From CBDUEF01 sp018063485 (GTDB lineage Bacteria; Pseudomonadota; Alphaproteobacteria; Rhodobacterales; Rhodobacteraceae): 20,657 nucleotides of DNA. Positions 7,241 through 15,769 of the stretch are shown here, piece by piece. The stretch's first letter is position 1. Every line of letters begins with the position of its first letter. The notes beneath the pieces were generated by a model that ran no database searches, had not been told where the DNA came from, and was given only the letters and a program-made list of their open reading frames with translations. Where the stretch lies: assembly GCA_037045435.1 (NCBI GenBank), contig JBAOID010000034.1, positions 1-20,657 of the forward strand, given 5' to 3'. The position numbers were made by a program, and so were the translations under genes.

Positions 7241-8278
7241 ATGTTTCTTCGCAACAGCTGGTATGTCGCCGCATGGGACCACGAGGTTGGCAGTGGCCTT
7301 GTCCCGGTAAAGGTGCTGGGTGAGGCCATCGTTCTTTACCGCAAGACAGACGGCGTTGTGGCGGCGCTTGAAGATGCCTGCCCGCACCGCAAACTGCCGC
7401 TGTCGATGGGGCGGATCAAGGGTGACAACGTCGAATGCGGCTATCATGGCCTGACGTTTGATTGCACCGGCACCTGTACGCGGGTTCCGGGTGTGGAAAA
7501 AATCCCGCATGTTGCGCGAGTTCAGTCTTATCCGATCAAGGAACGCTATGGGCTGCTTTGGGTCTGGATGGGGGATGCGGACAAAGCCGACCCTGCGCTG
7601 ATCTTCGAAGTAGAGCATTGGGACGACCCCGCCTGGGGCATCAATCGCGGCGAGTCGATGGTGATCGATTGCAATTATCTGCTGATGACCGACAACCTGC
7701 TTGATCCGTCGCATGTGGCTTGGGTTCACCAGTCTTCCTTTGGCAACGCCGCAGCCGAAGAGGCCCCGCTGGAAACCACTGTGGGGACCGATGGCGTGAC
7801 CGTTTGGCGTTGGATGCTGGATGTGGAGCCTGCGCCGTTCTACGCGCCCTATCTGGCGTTCAAGGGCAAATGCGACCGCAAGCAGCACTATGAGGTGCAC
7901 TATCCGGCAGCGGCGATCATCAAGGCGATCTTCTGCCCGTCAGGCACGGGCGGCGAGGGCAAGCCGTTGCACCCCGATACCTTCCTGATGGACAGTTATA
8001 ATTTCATGACTCCGGTCGATGAGAACCAGACAAAATATTACTGGTTTCAGATCCGCAACTTTGCGCCGAACGATGCCGAGATTTCGGCTCAGTTCGCCAA
8101 ATCCGTGCGCGGCGCTTTCGATGAAGATCGGGCCGTGTTGACAGCGGTGCACCAGGGCCTGGCCAACAAGCGTACGCCCAACCTTGATCTGAAGATCGAC
8201 GTCGGCCCGATGCGCTTTCGCCGCAATCTGGCCAAGTTGATTGAGGCAGAGCAGGCACAGAAAGCCGCGGCTGAATGA
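7241..8278 (+). CDS. VanA-like Rieske non-heme iron oxygenase
   Basis: 345-residue terminal oxygenase component. The N-terminal Rieske [2Fe-2S] site is C47-x-H49-x16-C66-x2-H69 (CPHRKLPLSMG then ECGYHG). The mononuclear iron site is D155-x2-H158-x4-H163 in TDNLLDPSHVAWVH, with the spacing of naphthalene-dioxygenase-type enzymes. The remaining sequence resembles the vanillate O-demethylase/dicamba monooxygenase group, which usually hydroxylates or oxidatively demethylates. The start at 7241 (MFLRNSWYVAAW, the family N-terminus) is preferred to an upstream ATG in the same frame at 7181; AGAGAG ends 6 bases before it. The stop overlaps the reductase start (ATGA), indicating a two-component system. 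The substrate cannot be read from the sequence; the downstream basic-amino-acid genes make an aromatic ether less likely than usual for this family. Confidence 0.88.
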   Translation: MFLRNSWYVAAWDHEVGSGLVPVKVLGEAIVLYRKTDGVVAALEDACPHRKLPLSMGRIKGDNVECGYHGLTFDCTGTCTRVPGVEKIPHVARVQSYPIKERYGLLWVWMGDADKADPALIFEVEHWDDPAWGINRGESMVIDCNYLLMTDNLLDPSHVAWVHQSSFGNAAAEEAPLETTVGTDGVTVWRWMLDVEPAPFYAPYLAFKGKCDRKQHYEVHYPAAAIIKAIFCPSGTGGEGKPLHPDTFLMDSYNFMTPVDENQTKYYWFQIRNFAPNDAEISAQFAKSVRGAFDEDRAVLTAVHQGLANKRTPNLDLKIDVGPMRFRRNLAKLIEAEQAQKAAAE

Positions 8279-9394
8279 CGCGTGATCCTGGCCAGCCTGC
8301 GCAAGTCAAAGGTGGTTTTCGCGGCCTGAAGGTTGTAGCGAAAATCGTCGAAAGCAGCCTGGTCACATCGTTTTATCTGCAATCTCTGGATGGATCGGCT
8401 CTGCCCGCGTTCCGTCCCGGTCAGTTTCTGGTGTTCAAGATCCCCTCGGGCGATGCCAAAGGCTATGTGCTGCGCAACTACAGCCTGTCCGGCTCGCCCG
8501 ATGATCCGAGTCACTATCGCATCTCGGTCAAGCGTGAGCCATCAGGCGGACCTGGCCTGCCGGTCGGGCTACAGCTCCAACTATCTGCATGACAGCATCG
8601 GCGTGGGCGATGTGTTGACGGTCGACGGTCCGCGTGGCGAGTTTGTGCTGGATGAGCCGAGCGAACGGCCTGTTGTTTTGCTTAGCGGCGGGGTCGGGCT
8701 GACGCCGATGGTGGCGATGCTGCATGCGTTGGCGCATCGGTCAACCCGTCGCACCTTGTTTTTGCATGCCTGCGAAAATGGCGACGTGCATGCCTTTCGC
8801 GAGGAGGTCAATGGTCTGATCGGGCTCCGCCCCGGCCTGTCGGCGCATTACTGCTATCGTGCGCCAAGCGCCGAAGATCGCGCGTCCAGCCGTCTCGACA
8901 GCGAGGGCTTCCTAACCCGCGACCTGATGCAAACCCTGCTGTGCCTCGACGATTACGACTTTTACCTCTGCGGCCCACCGCCGTTCATGCAGGCGATGTA
9001 TCAAACCCTGCGCGGCCTTGGCGTGGCCAGGGACCGTATCGCCTACGAATTCTTCGGCCCCGCCACGGTGCTTGACGCCGAGGTCAAGCCGAGGCTGCTC
9101 GCCCCGACCGCCGGTGCTACTCCCGCGCCCTCTGTCGGGGCGATCACTGTCGAATTCCGCAAATCCGGAATCATTGCCGAGTGGAATGCCACAGTGCAGT
9201 CATTGTTGGCCTTTGCAGAAGATCAGGGGTTGGCGCCGGAATTCAGCTGCCGGGCGGGCATTTGCGGCACCTGCACATCGCGGATCATTTCAGGTGAGGT
9301 GGCCTATTTCGAAGACCCCCTTGAGGATGTGTCGCCAGGTGAATTGCTGCTGTGTTGCTCGCGCCCGAAAACCGCAATCGTATTGGATCTGTGA
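8275..9394 (+). pseudogene. VanB-like oxygenase reductase, one frameshift
   Basis: Reductase partner of the Rieske oxygenase: FMN/FAD domain, NAD domain and C-terminal plant-type [2Fe-2S] ferredoxin (phthalate dioxygenase reductase order). The first frame (8275 to about 8568) gives FRPGQFLVFKIP, the flavin motif RNYSLSG and ISVKREPSGGPGLPVG; it then falls out of frame and stops at 8592. The next frame picks up exactly at YSSNYLHDSIGVGD and carries LSGGVGLTPMVAML (NAD), FYLCGPPPFM and the cluster motif C-x4-C-x2-C (CRAGICGTC) plus a later cysteine. One surplus base in GGGC (8566-8569) explains the break. Restored, it would be about 372 residues. There is no slippery heptamer, so programmed frameshifting is unlikely. 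Start overlaps the oxygenase stop (ATGA); its end overlaps the next start (TGATG). Confidence 0.85.
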
Positions 9395-10533
9395 TGACCG
9401 CGACGCCCCAAACCATGCCCAAAGCCCGTGCCTCCGCGGCGTTGATGGTCAATCCTCATGTTGCCGCCTTGCCGCCCTATAACGCCGGGATGTCGCTGAC
9501 CCGCGCCCGGGCGCTGAGCGGGCATGACGATCTGGCGCGACTTGCCAGCAATGAAAACCCCGATGGCTGCTCGCCCACCGTTTTGGCGGCTTTGGCGGGC
9601 GGCGGTTTTGAGCCTTGGCGCTATGCCGATCCGGCCTGCACAGCGCTACGCGAAGCGCTGGCCCTGCGTCTCGGCGTCGAGGCAGGCGTGATCGTGGCGG
9701 GCAACGGGTCCGAAGAAATGATCGCTGCAATTTCTCGCGGCATTTTGGTGGCTGGCACCCAGGTGGTGACCGTGGTGCCAAGTTTTGGCCTGCACGAAAT
9801 TGAACCCCTGGCTGCTGGTGCCTTGGTCTTGAAAGTGCCGATGACCGCTGCCGCAGGCTTTGATCTGGTGGCGCTGGAGTCGGCAATTGCCGCCGGTCCG
9901 CGCGTTGTGTTCCTGTCGTCGCCTTGGAACCCGGTAGGGCCTGTGCTGGATCAGTCAGCCTTGCAGCGCCTGATCTCGGCCGTTCGGCCAGGCACGTTGT
10001 TCGTGCTGGACGAGGCCTATTTCGAATACGCGGGTGCTGATGCACCCGACGGGATAGAGGCGCTGCGCGACAGCGGCATCGCTTACGTCGTATTGCGGAC
10101 CTTTTCCAAAGCCTACGGTCTGGCCGGTTTACGTGTCGGCTATGCCGTCTGCTCGGACCCAGAAATTGCCCGCGTGATTGCGTCCGCCAAAACCCCGTTC
10201 AACGTCAATGGGGCCGCCCAACTCGCTGCCGTGGCCGCGTTGGCGGATGAAGCGTGGATGAAAGCCTCGGTTGCACGCATCCGTTCCGAGCGGGACCGCG
10301 TGGCGGTTGAATTGTCCGCAATGGGGCTGCATGCCGCCCCGTCGCAGACCAACTTTCTGTTCTTTGATACCGGACGCGACAGTAACGGAGTGGCCGCGGC
10401 CTTGTTGCAAGACGGAATCATCGTCAAGCCATGGCGCGAAGCGGGGTACGAGACCTGGCTGCGCGCCACCATCGGCAGACCTGCAGATAATGATCGCCTG
10501 ATTGCTTCGCTGCGCAAGCAGGTGACCGGATAA
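9394..10533 (+). CDS. HisC-like PLP aminotransferase (class I/II)
   Basis: 379-residue fold-type I aminotransferase of the histidinol-phosphate aminotransferase group. Visible motifs: RLASNENPDG, VAGNGSEEMI (phosphate binding), SSPWNPVG (aligned with the usual NPNNPTG), LDEAYFEYA (cofactor aspartate and tyrosine), the Schiff-base lysine at about residue 239 in RTFSKAYGLAGLRVGY, and the carboxylate arginine in WLRATIGR. The start at 9394 overlaps the reductase stop (TGATG); the frame also extends upstream to 9352, inside the reductase, which is not needed. Its place in a catabolic cluster with an oxygenase, a basic-amino-acid transporter and a 2-oxo acid decarboxylase points to deamination of the imported amino acid or its oxidised product, not to histidine synthesis. 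Substrate unproven. Confidence 0.85.
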   Translation: MTATPQTMPKARASAALMVNPHVAALPPYNAGMSLTRARALSGHDDLARLASNENPDGCSPTVLAALAGGGFEPWRYADPACTALREALALRLGVEAGVIVAGNGSEEMIAAISRGILVAGTQVVTVVPSFGLHEIEPLAAGALVLKVPMTAAAGFDLVALESAIAAGPRVVFLSSPWNPVGPVLDQSALQRLISAVRPGTLFVLDEAYFEYAGADAPDGIEALRDSGIAYVVLRTFSKAYGLAGLRVGYAVCSDPEIARVIASAKTPFNVNGAAQLAAVAALADEAWMKASVARIRSERDRVAVELSAMGLHAAPSQTNFLFFDTGRDSNGVAAALLQDGIIVKPWREAGYETWLRATIGRPADNDRLIASLRKQVTG

Positions 10534-11450
10534 TGTCGCACATTGCCGTAATCCCCGATCTGATTGCATTGCGGCAAGTGTTGAATGCAATCATCGGCCC
10601 TGCCCATATGCGTGATCATGTGGCTGGATCATGGCATTGCAGTGGTGGCCGTGCCAAGATCAGTCGCAGATGTCGTCGCCATAGCCCGGCCCCATCGGGT
10701 CCGCGTAGTCCCGCAAGGTGGCCATATCGGCCTGATCGACGGCCGCCAGTCACGCCACGATCAGATCTTGTGCTACAGGCAACCCGGATGGCGTTTATTG
10801 CGGCCATTTGCCCGGACGAGCGCGTGGCCGTCGTGCATGCGCGGGTGGCGCTGGAAGCGTTGCAGAGTGCAGTCACTCCGCTTAGGTCAGCGCCCGGCAT
10901 TGATCTTGCCGCGCGGGGAACGGCTAGGATTGGCCGTATGGTGTCGACCAATGCGGGTGGCATCATCGCAGTGTTCAAATGGCAAGAAGCCGATTTATGG
11001 CGGTTGCGCGAGGACATTGATCCGCTGTACCGCGCCCATGCGGCGACCCCGCCCTGTGATGCCTGCCTGCCGCTGTCTGAAATCATGGCCTGCGATGACC
11101 ATTCAACACGCAGTCTGGCGCGGATTTGCTGCTGCGGCATTGAGCCTGATGGCTTTGGGCATCTGGCGGATGGCAAACTGCATATCATGCTGAACCGCGC
11201 GAGCCCGCTGGATACAGCGACCTCCCTTGCGGTGGAGCATGTGCCTTACGCACCACTGCACGCCCTTGGTGGATCATTTTTCGCAAAACACAGGGGCAGG
11301 GGCCAAACGCATGTCCGCATCGGTCGCCAAAATGGATACGGTAAAGTTAAACACGATGTTGTGTGTCAAGCAGGCCTTGGCCCCCGAATGATCATGGATC
11401 CCAGCAAAATTCTCCCGCTGCAGCCCTCAGTCAAAGAGAAATCCGAATGA
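10533..11450 (+). pseudogene. Decayed FAD-linked oxidase (GlcD/D-2-hydroxyacid dehydrogenase type)
   Basis: Pieces of a BBE/FAD_binding_4 oxidase are scattered over two frames. The first frame gives an N-terminus (IPDLIALRQVL). The second frame gives VVAVPRSVADVVAIAR and RVVPQGGHIGL, the FAD pyrophosphate motif. The first frame then resumes with GIDLAARGTARIGRMVSTNAGG (second FAD block), LREDIDPLYRAH, FGHLADGKLHIMLN (metal-histidine region), PLHALGGSFFAKHRG and MDPSKIL, the typical C-terminus. Intact relatives are ~460-480 residues; only ~300 codons remain, so there are internal deletions as well as frameshifts. The start overlaps the aminotransferase stop, and the last TGA overlaps the DUF2817 start (ATGATG). 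The reading ends are therefore still operon-like and the gene was once coupled to its neighbours. No function is expected now. Confidence 0.8.
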
Positions 11451-12244
11451 TGCAACCGCGCGACCTGACGCAATCAACCGATGCAAGGCTGCCTTTCGCG
11501 TTGGACTATGCAACGATGCGTCAGCGGTTCCTGACAGCCGCCCGCGCCGCAGGCGCTGTCCTTTCGGAACACGTCCATTCGCTGCACGGCCCTGATGGCA
11601 AGATAATTGCCACCGATGTTGCCCTGATCGGGCAGGCGGATGCCACCAAGCTTATGGTGCTGATTTCCGGCACACACGGGGTGGAAGGGGCTTATGGCTC
11701 TGCTTGCCAGACGGCGTGGCTGGGGCAAAAGGCCAATTGGCCGCTGCCGCAAGACAGTGCGGTTCTGATGATCCATCTGATCAATCCCTGGGGCACTGCT
11801 TGGTCGCGCCGGGTGAACGAAGACAACGTCGATTTGAACCGGAACTTCATTGATTGGAACCAGACGCCGCCTGAAAACTCCGGCTATGCAGAACTGCATC
11901 CCGCCGTGGTCGTGGCGGCCTGGGATGGGCCAGAACGGCTCGCGGCGGATGAGGTCCTGGCCGAATTGACCCGACTCAAGGGTCAGACGGCGGTGTCTTC
12001 GGTCCTCGAGGCCGGGCAATACGCCTTTGCCGATGGCCTTTTCTTTGGCGGCCACGCGCCAGTCTGGTCGAACCGCGTCCTGAGCGCGATCCTGGCCGAG
12101 TTTGGACAACAGGCTGGGCAAGTCATTGTCTTTGATTTGCATACTGGAGCTGGGCCCTATGGCTATCCGGCACTGTTGTCGGTCAGCTCGGTGGATCATC
12201 CCGGACCTCGCACTGGGGTGCTGAGATTTTTGGCCCCGCGATGA
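11447..12244 (+). pseudogene. DUF2817 (M14-like) metallohydrolase, N-terminal part up to a frameshift
   Basis: Zinc carboxypeptidase-like protein of the DUF2817 family. The family motifs are present: LISGTHGVEGAYGSAC (His-x2-Glu zinc ligands), NEDNVDLNRNFIDW and VFDLHTGAGPYGYPALLS (third zinc histidine). The frame is lost at about 12213-12225: after VSSVDHPG it reads into unrelated residues and stops at 12244, while the frame beginning WGAEIFGPAMMPVITG continues the family sequence. Two surplus bases, one in CC and one in GGGG, would restore the expected text. The family is ~370 residues, which the two parts together reach. The start has two adjacent ATGs (11447, 11450) overlapping the stop of the decayed oxidase. 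It may remove an acyl or aminoacyl group from the substrate; this is an inference from the M14 fold. Confidence 0.8.
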
Positions 12245-13401
12245 TGCCGGTCATAACGGGCGCAAGTGCTTCAACCAACACAGGCATCGCGGCCACGGCC
12301 ACCGGCTATGTCTCGGATTTCGTGCGTATGGCGATGGGTCAGGCACGGGTGCTGCCCGTGGTGATGGAATGCGGCACATTGGCCAGCGCCGAGATGCAAC
12401 GCCGCATCTTGGACGACAACTGGTTGCACCTGTACGGCAAGCCGGAATCAGAGCGCGGCCAGCGCATCAGGACAGATCTTGTGCACGGGTTCATTCCGCA
12501 GGACGCGAGCTGGCAGCAAATCTGCCTTGCCACCAGCCTTCGCCACTTTGACACTGCCCTGGATGCGCTGAAAAAGATTGAGGCAAAGCCCAGTGCCGCC
12601 TCTGCGCGGGCAGTCCCGGTGGCGGCTGTCCCCAAGGGTACACCTGCGGTCGAAGTGATTGATATGCATAAATCCTTTGGTACTCTGGAAGTTCTGAAGG
12701 GTGTGAACCTGACGGCCTATCCGGGGCAAGTGGTGTCGATGATCGGCTCATCGGGGTCGGGCAAGAGCACCATGCTGCGCTGCATCAACCTGCTGGAACA
12801 ACCAAACTCCGGTCGGGTGGTGATCGACGGCGAATTGGTGCGCATGAAGACACATGCCAACGGTGGGGCAACCGCTGCCGACCAGCGTCAGATCGAACAC
12901 ATTCGCGCGCGGGTCGGGATGGTGTTTCAAAGCTTCAACCTTTGGCCACACATGACGGTGTTGGAAAACATCACCGAGGCTCCGGTTCATGTGCTGAAAG
13001 AGACGCGCGCCGATGCAGTGGAGCATGCACATGCGCTGCTGAGAAAAGTCGGACTTTCCGAAAAGCACGCGCATTATCCGGGTCAGCTTTCGGGTGGCCA
13101 GCAACAACGCGCCGCCATCGCGCGTACGCTGGCGATGCGCCCCAAAGTGATGCTGTTTGATGAGCCAACCTCGGCACTGGATCCTGAACTGGTCGGCGAA
13201 GTGCTGCGCGTGATCCGCCAGCTCGCCGAGGAAGGCAACACCATGATCCTCGTGACGCATGAGATGCAGTTTGCGCGCGAGGTCAGCCACAAGGTTCTGT
13301 TCCTCCACCAGGGCCGTGTCGAAGAAGAAGGAACCCCGGCCGATCTGTTCGGCCAACCGCGTTCAGAACGTTTGCGCCAGTTCCTGGCTCGGGCGTTCTG
13401 A
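12241..13401 (+). CDS. DUF2817 C-terminal part fused in frame to a polar amino acid ABC ATPase
   Basis: One open frame of 386 codons. Codons 1-~118 are the C-terminal third of the DUF2817 hydrolase (PVVMECGTLASAEMQRRILD, IPQDASWQQICLATSL). An Ala/Pro/Val-rich linker (~119-137) follows, then a complete HisP/GlnQ-type ATPase (~138-386): VIDMHKSFGTLEVLKGV, Walker A GSSGSGKST, Q-loop VFQSFNLWPHMTVLEN, signature LSGGQQQRAAIARTLA, Walker B VMLFDEPTSALD and H-loop LVTHE. No stop separates the two domains. The ATPase alone could start at GTG 12655 or ATG 12664, but neither has a convincing ribosome binding site; AAGGG at 12634 is rather far. So it is either a true hydrolase-ATPase fusion or an ATPase that lost its own start. 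It should power the permeases encoded downstream. Confidence 0.88.
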   Translation: MMPVITGASASTNTGIAATATGYVSDFVRMAMGQARVLPVVMECGTLASAEMQRRILDDNWLHLYGKPESERGQRIRTDLVHGFIPQDASWQQICLATSLRHFDTALDALKKIEAKPSAASARAVPVAAVPKGTPAVEVIDMHKSFGTLEVLKGVNLTAYPGQVVSMIGSSGSGKSTMLRCINLLEQPNSGRVVIDGELVRMKTHANGGATAADQRQIEHIRARVGMVFQSFNLWPHMTVLENITEAPVHVLKETRADAVEHAHALLRKVGLSEKHAHYPGQLSGGQQQRAAIARTLAMRPKVMLFDEPTSALDPELVGEVLRVIRQLAEEGNTMILVTHEMQFAREVSHKVLFLHQGRVEEEGTPADLFGQPRSERLRQFLARAF

Positions 13402-13480
13402 AATTGACACCGCGACCGAGAAAACCTGAATTCCGCGCGGTGAAGAACAAAAGGATACGACTTTCAACAAGGAGACGGAT

Positions 13481-14275
13481 ATGAAACTGAAGATTCTTTC
13501 GCTCATCGCACTGCTCGCAGGGGCAGCGACGGGGGCACAGGCCGAAGGCCAGCTCAAGATCGGCACCGAAGGTGCCTATCCGCCCTGGAGCATGGCCGAT
13601 GCCAACGGCAACGTCACCGGTTTCGACGCCGATGTCGGCGCGCTGCTTTGCGCCAAGCTGGACAAGGAATGTGTCTTTGTCGTGCAGGCTTTTGACGGGC
13701 TGATCCCGGCGCTGCAGGCCAATCAGTTCGATGTCATCATTTCCGGCATGTCGATTACCCAAGAACGCAAGAAGCAGATCGCCTTCTCGGTCGGTTATGC
13801 CGAATTCCCCAACCGCTTCGTCGTTCGCAAGGATTCCGATCTGGTGGCGATTTCCGACATTCCGGCGCTGCTGACCGCATTGGAAGGCAAGAAGATCGGC
13901 GCTCAGGCCGCCACCACCCATGCGAACTTTATCGCCAAGCTGATTCCGGGCGCTGATCTGCGCACCTATGACACGCTGGATCAGCAGTGGATCGACCTGT
14001 CCAGCGGCCGTATCGACGCTGCCTTTGCCGATGCCACCGCCGATCAGGATTTCCTGAACAAGCCCGAAGGTGCTGATTTCACCTTGGCCGAGGCCGTCAT
14101 CGCCAGCGCCTATGATGCAACGCTGGGCGAAGGCATCGGCGTTGGATTGGCGCAGGCTAACACCGAGCTGAAGGCCCAGATTGACACCGCCTTGTGTGAG
14201 CTGATCGCCGACGGCTCGATCACCAAGTCCAGCGAAAAGTGGTTCAAGGTCGATCTCGCACGCCCCTGCCAGTGA
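13481..14275 (+). CDS. Basic amino acid-type ABC transporter periplasmic binding protein
   Basis: 264-residue family 3 solute-binding protein (lysine/arginine/ornithine, histidine, octopine/nopaline group). The first 21 residues are a signal peptide with a hydrophobic core (LSLIALLAGAAT) and a cleavage site after AQA; there is no lipobox cysteine, so the mature protein is free in the periplasm. Family motifs are IGTEGAYPPWSMADANG, VTGFDADVGALLC, FDGLIPALQANQFDVIISGMS and a C-terminal cysteine pair around SEKWFK. AAGGAG at 13469-13474 supports the start. It is followed by two extra in-frame-type stops (TAATAG) and a hairpin, which would give high expression relative to the permeases. The ligand is not readable; arginine, ornithine, an opine or a guanidino amino acid are all possible. 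Confidence 0.9.
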   Translation: MKLKILSLIALLAGAATGAQAEGQLKIGTEGAYPPWSMADANGNVTGFDADVGALLCAKLDKECVFVVQAFDGLIPALQANQFDVIISGMSITQERKKQIAFSVGYAEFPNRFVVRKDSDLVAISDIPALLTALEGKKIGAQAATTHANFIAKLIPGADLRTYDTLDQQWIDLSSGRIDAAFADATADQDFLNKPEGADFTLAEAVIASAYDATLGEGIGVGLAQANTELKAQIDTALCELIADGSITKSSEKWFKVDLARPCQ

Positions 14276-14283
14276 TAATAGCC

Positions 14284-14315
14284 GCGCGGCCCACTTTGGC
14301 GGGCCGCGCTTTTCT
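14284..14315 (+). terminator. Intercistronic hairpin after the binding protein gene
   Basis: GCGCGGCCC (14284-14292) and GGGCCGCGC (14301-14309) form a perfect 9-bp GC stem with an 8-base loop, followed by TTTTCT. It lies 8 bases after the binding-protein stop and 14 bases before the first permease. It looks like a partial terminator or 3' stabilising hairpin, the usual device that makes the binding protein more abundant than its membrane partners. Confidence 0.75.
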
Positions 14316-14329
14316 GGCAGGGGGATCAA

Positions 14330-15037
14330 ATGGAATTCGGCCTTACTCAATTGTGGTCTGACGGCTGGTTCGGTGCCATTGCACGCGGCGCCCTGACCAC
14401 CGTGCTGGTCAGTCTCGCGGCAATGGCGCTGGGCCTGATCATCGGCACGTTATGCGGGTTGACCAAATGGGTCCGTGTGCCGGTGCTCCACTGGCTGGTC
14501 GACGGCTATACATCCGTCATCCGCGGGGTGCCGGAACTGCTGATCATTTACCTTCTGTTCTTTTCATCGGTCGAACTGGTCACAAAGATCGCCAGCGCCT
14601 TCGGTTTTGCCGGCTTTGCCCAGGCCGGCTATGCCTTTGTCATCGCCGTGATTGCCATCGGCGCGATCAGCGGCGCCTATTCGACCGAAGTGGTGCGCGG
14701 TGCGCTGGCTTCGATCCCGAAAGGGCATCTTGAGGCGGCTCGGGCGCTGGGGTTGCAGCGCGGACGGATTTTCCGGCGGATCATCTTTCCGCAGATGCTG
14801 CGCATCGCCGTGCCGGGGCTGAACAACATCTGGCAGACCACGATCAAGGACACGGCGCTGGTCTCGGTCGTCGGCCTGCAAGAGCTGATGCGCACCTCTT
14901 ACATCGGGGCCAACTCAACCCACCATCCCTTTGTTTTCTATGTGATTGCCGCTTGCGTCTATCTGTTGATCACCCTGACGACACAAGTAGGTTTCGACAG
15001 GATCGAACACCTGCTGCAATTTCGCAAGAAGGCCTGA
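14330..15037 (+). CDS. Polar amino acid ABC transporter permease 1 (HisQ-like)
   Basis: 235-residue inner-membrane permease of the HisQ/AotQ/OccQ type, with about five hydrophobic segments (for example TTVLVSLAAMALGLIIGTL, LLIIYLLFFSSVELV and VIAVIAIGAISGAY). The cytoplasmic EAA loop that docks to the ATPase is clear: LEAARALGLQRGRIFRRI followed by FPQMLRIAVPGLNN. GGGGG shortly before the ATG serves as a ribosome binding site. Only three bases separate it from the next permease, so the two are translated together and form the heterodimeric channel. Confidence 0.9.
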   Translation: MEFGLTQLWSDGWFGAIARGALTTVLVSLAAMALGLIIGTLCGLTKWVRVPVLHWLVDGYTSVIRGVPELLIIYLLFFSSVELVTKIASAFGFAGFAQAGYAFVIAVIAIGAISGAYSTEVVRGALASIPKGHLEAARALGLQRGRIFRRIIFPQMLRIAVPGLNNIWQTTIKDTALVSVVGLQELMRTSYIGANSTHHPFVFYVIAACVYLLITLTTQVGFDRIEHLLQFRKKA

Positions 15038-15040
15038 CCG

Positions 15041-15769
15041 ATGGACCTGATCCAGCTTGCCGTGCCGCAACTAGTAAAAGGCCTGTGGGTCACACTGACC
15101 CTGACCGGGCTTTCGGTGATGATCGGCTTCAACCTTGGCCTTGGCCTTGCGGTGATGCGCCTGTCTGAGAATTTGTTGGTGCGCGGTATTGCCAAAGGTT
15201 ACAGCACGCTTTTCCGCGGCACGCCCCTTCTGGTGCAGATATTCCTGTTCTATTATGGACTTGGCGAATTCGGTTTCATCAGGAATACCCCCACTTTGTG
15301 GTGGCTGTTCTCCGAAGGATCGCGCTGCGCAGCGATGGCGCTGGCGCTGAACACTGCGGCGTATACCTCGGAAATCCTGCGCGGCGGGTTCATGTCCGTG
15401 CCGACTGGCTTGGTCGAGGCCGCGCGCGCCTGCGGCATGTCACCCTGGATGCGCTTTCGCCGGATCGAGTTTCCGCTGGCCATCCGCCAAGCCCTGCCCG
15501 CTTATGGCAACGAGGTGATCCTGGTGGTCAAGGGCACCAGCCTTGCCTCCACCATTACTGTGCTGGAGATCACCGGTTACGCCAAACGCCTGATGAGCCA
15601 GACCTTTGCCATCTTCGAGGTTTTCGCCATCGCAGGGGTAATCTACTTGGCCCTGAATCTGTGTTTGATCGGCGTGATACGGTTGGTCGAACGCCGGCTG
15701 ATGCGCCACACCAGGCCAGCAAAGCAAAGCACCCCTGCCAAGGCAACGCTGCAACTTGAAACCGACTGA
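15041..15769 (+). CDS. Polar amino acid ABC transporter permease 2 (HisM-like)
   Basis: 242-residue permease of the HisM/AotM/OccM type. Hydrophobic segments include VTLTLTGLSVMIGFNLGLGL and IAGVIYLALNLCLIGVI; FRGTPLLVQIFLFYYGLGEF is a family signature. The EAA loop reads LVEAARACGMSPWMRFRRI then FPLAIRQALPAYGNE. The C-terminus is a Lys/Ala-rich cytoplasmic tail. It begins three bases after permease 1 and is the last transporter gene; a 658-base gap follows before the decarboxylase. Confidence 0.9.
   Translation: MDLIQLAVPQLVKGLWVTLTLTGLSVMIGFNLGLGLAVMRLSENLLVRGIAKGYSTLFRGTPLLVQIFLFYYGLGEFGFIRNTPTLWWLFSEGSRCAAMALALNTAAYTSEILRGGFMSVPTGLVEAARACGMSPWMRFRRIEFPLAIRQALPAYGNEVILVVKGTSLASTITVLEITGYAKRLMSQTFAIFEVFAIAGVIYLALNLCLIGVIRLVERRLMRHTRPAKQSTPAKATLQLETD

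Noticed and set aside
8566..8592. Programmed ribosomal frameshift in the reductase
   Set aside because: No slippery heptamer or downstream stimulatory structure is visible and this reductase family is not known to use frameshifting.
9394..10533. Histidine biosynthesis hisC
   Set aside because: The fold is HisC-like, but no other his gene is near, the NPNNPTG motif is changed to PWNPVG, and it is coupled to oxygenase and oxidase genes.
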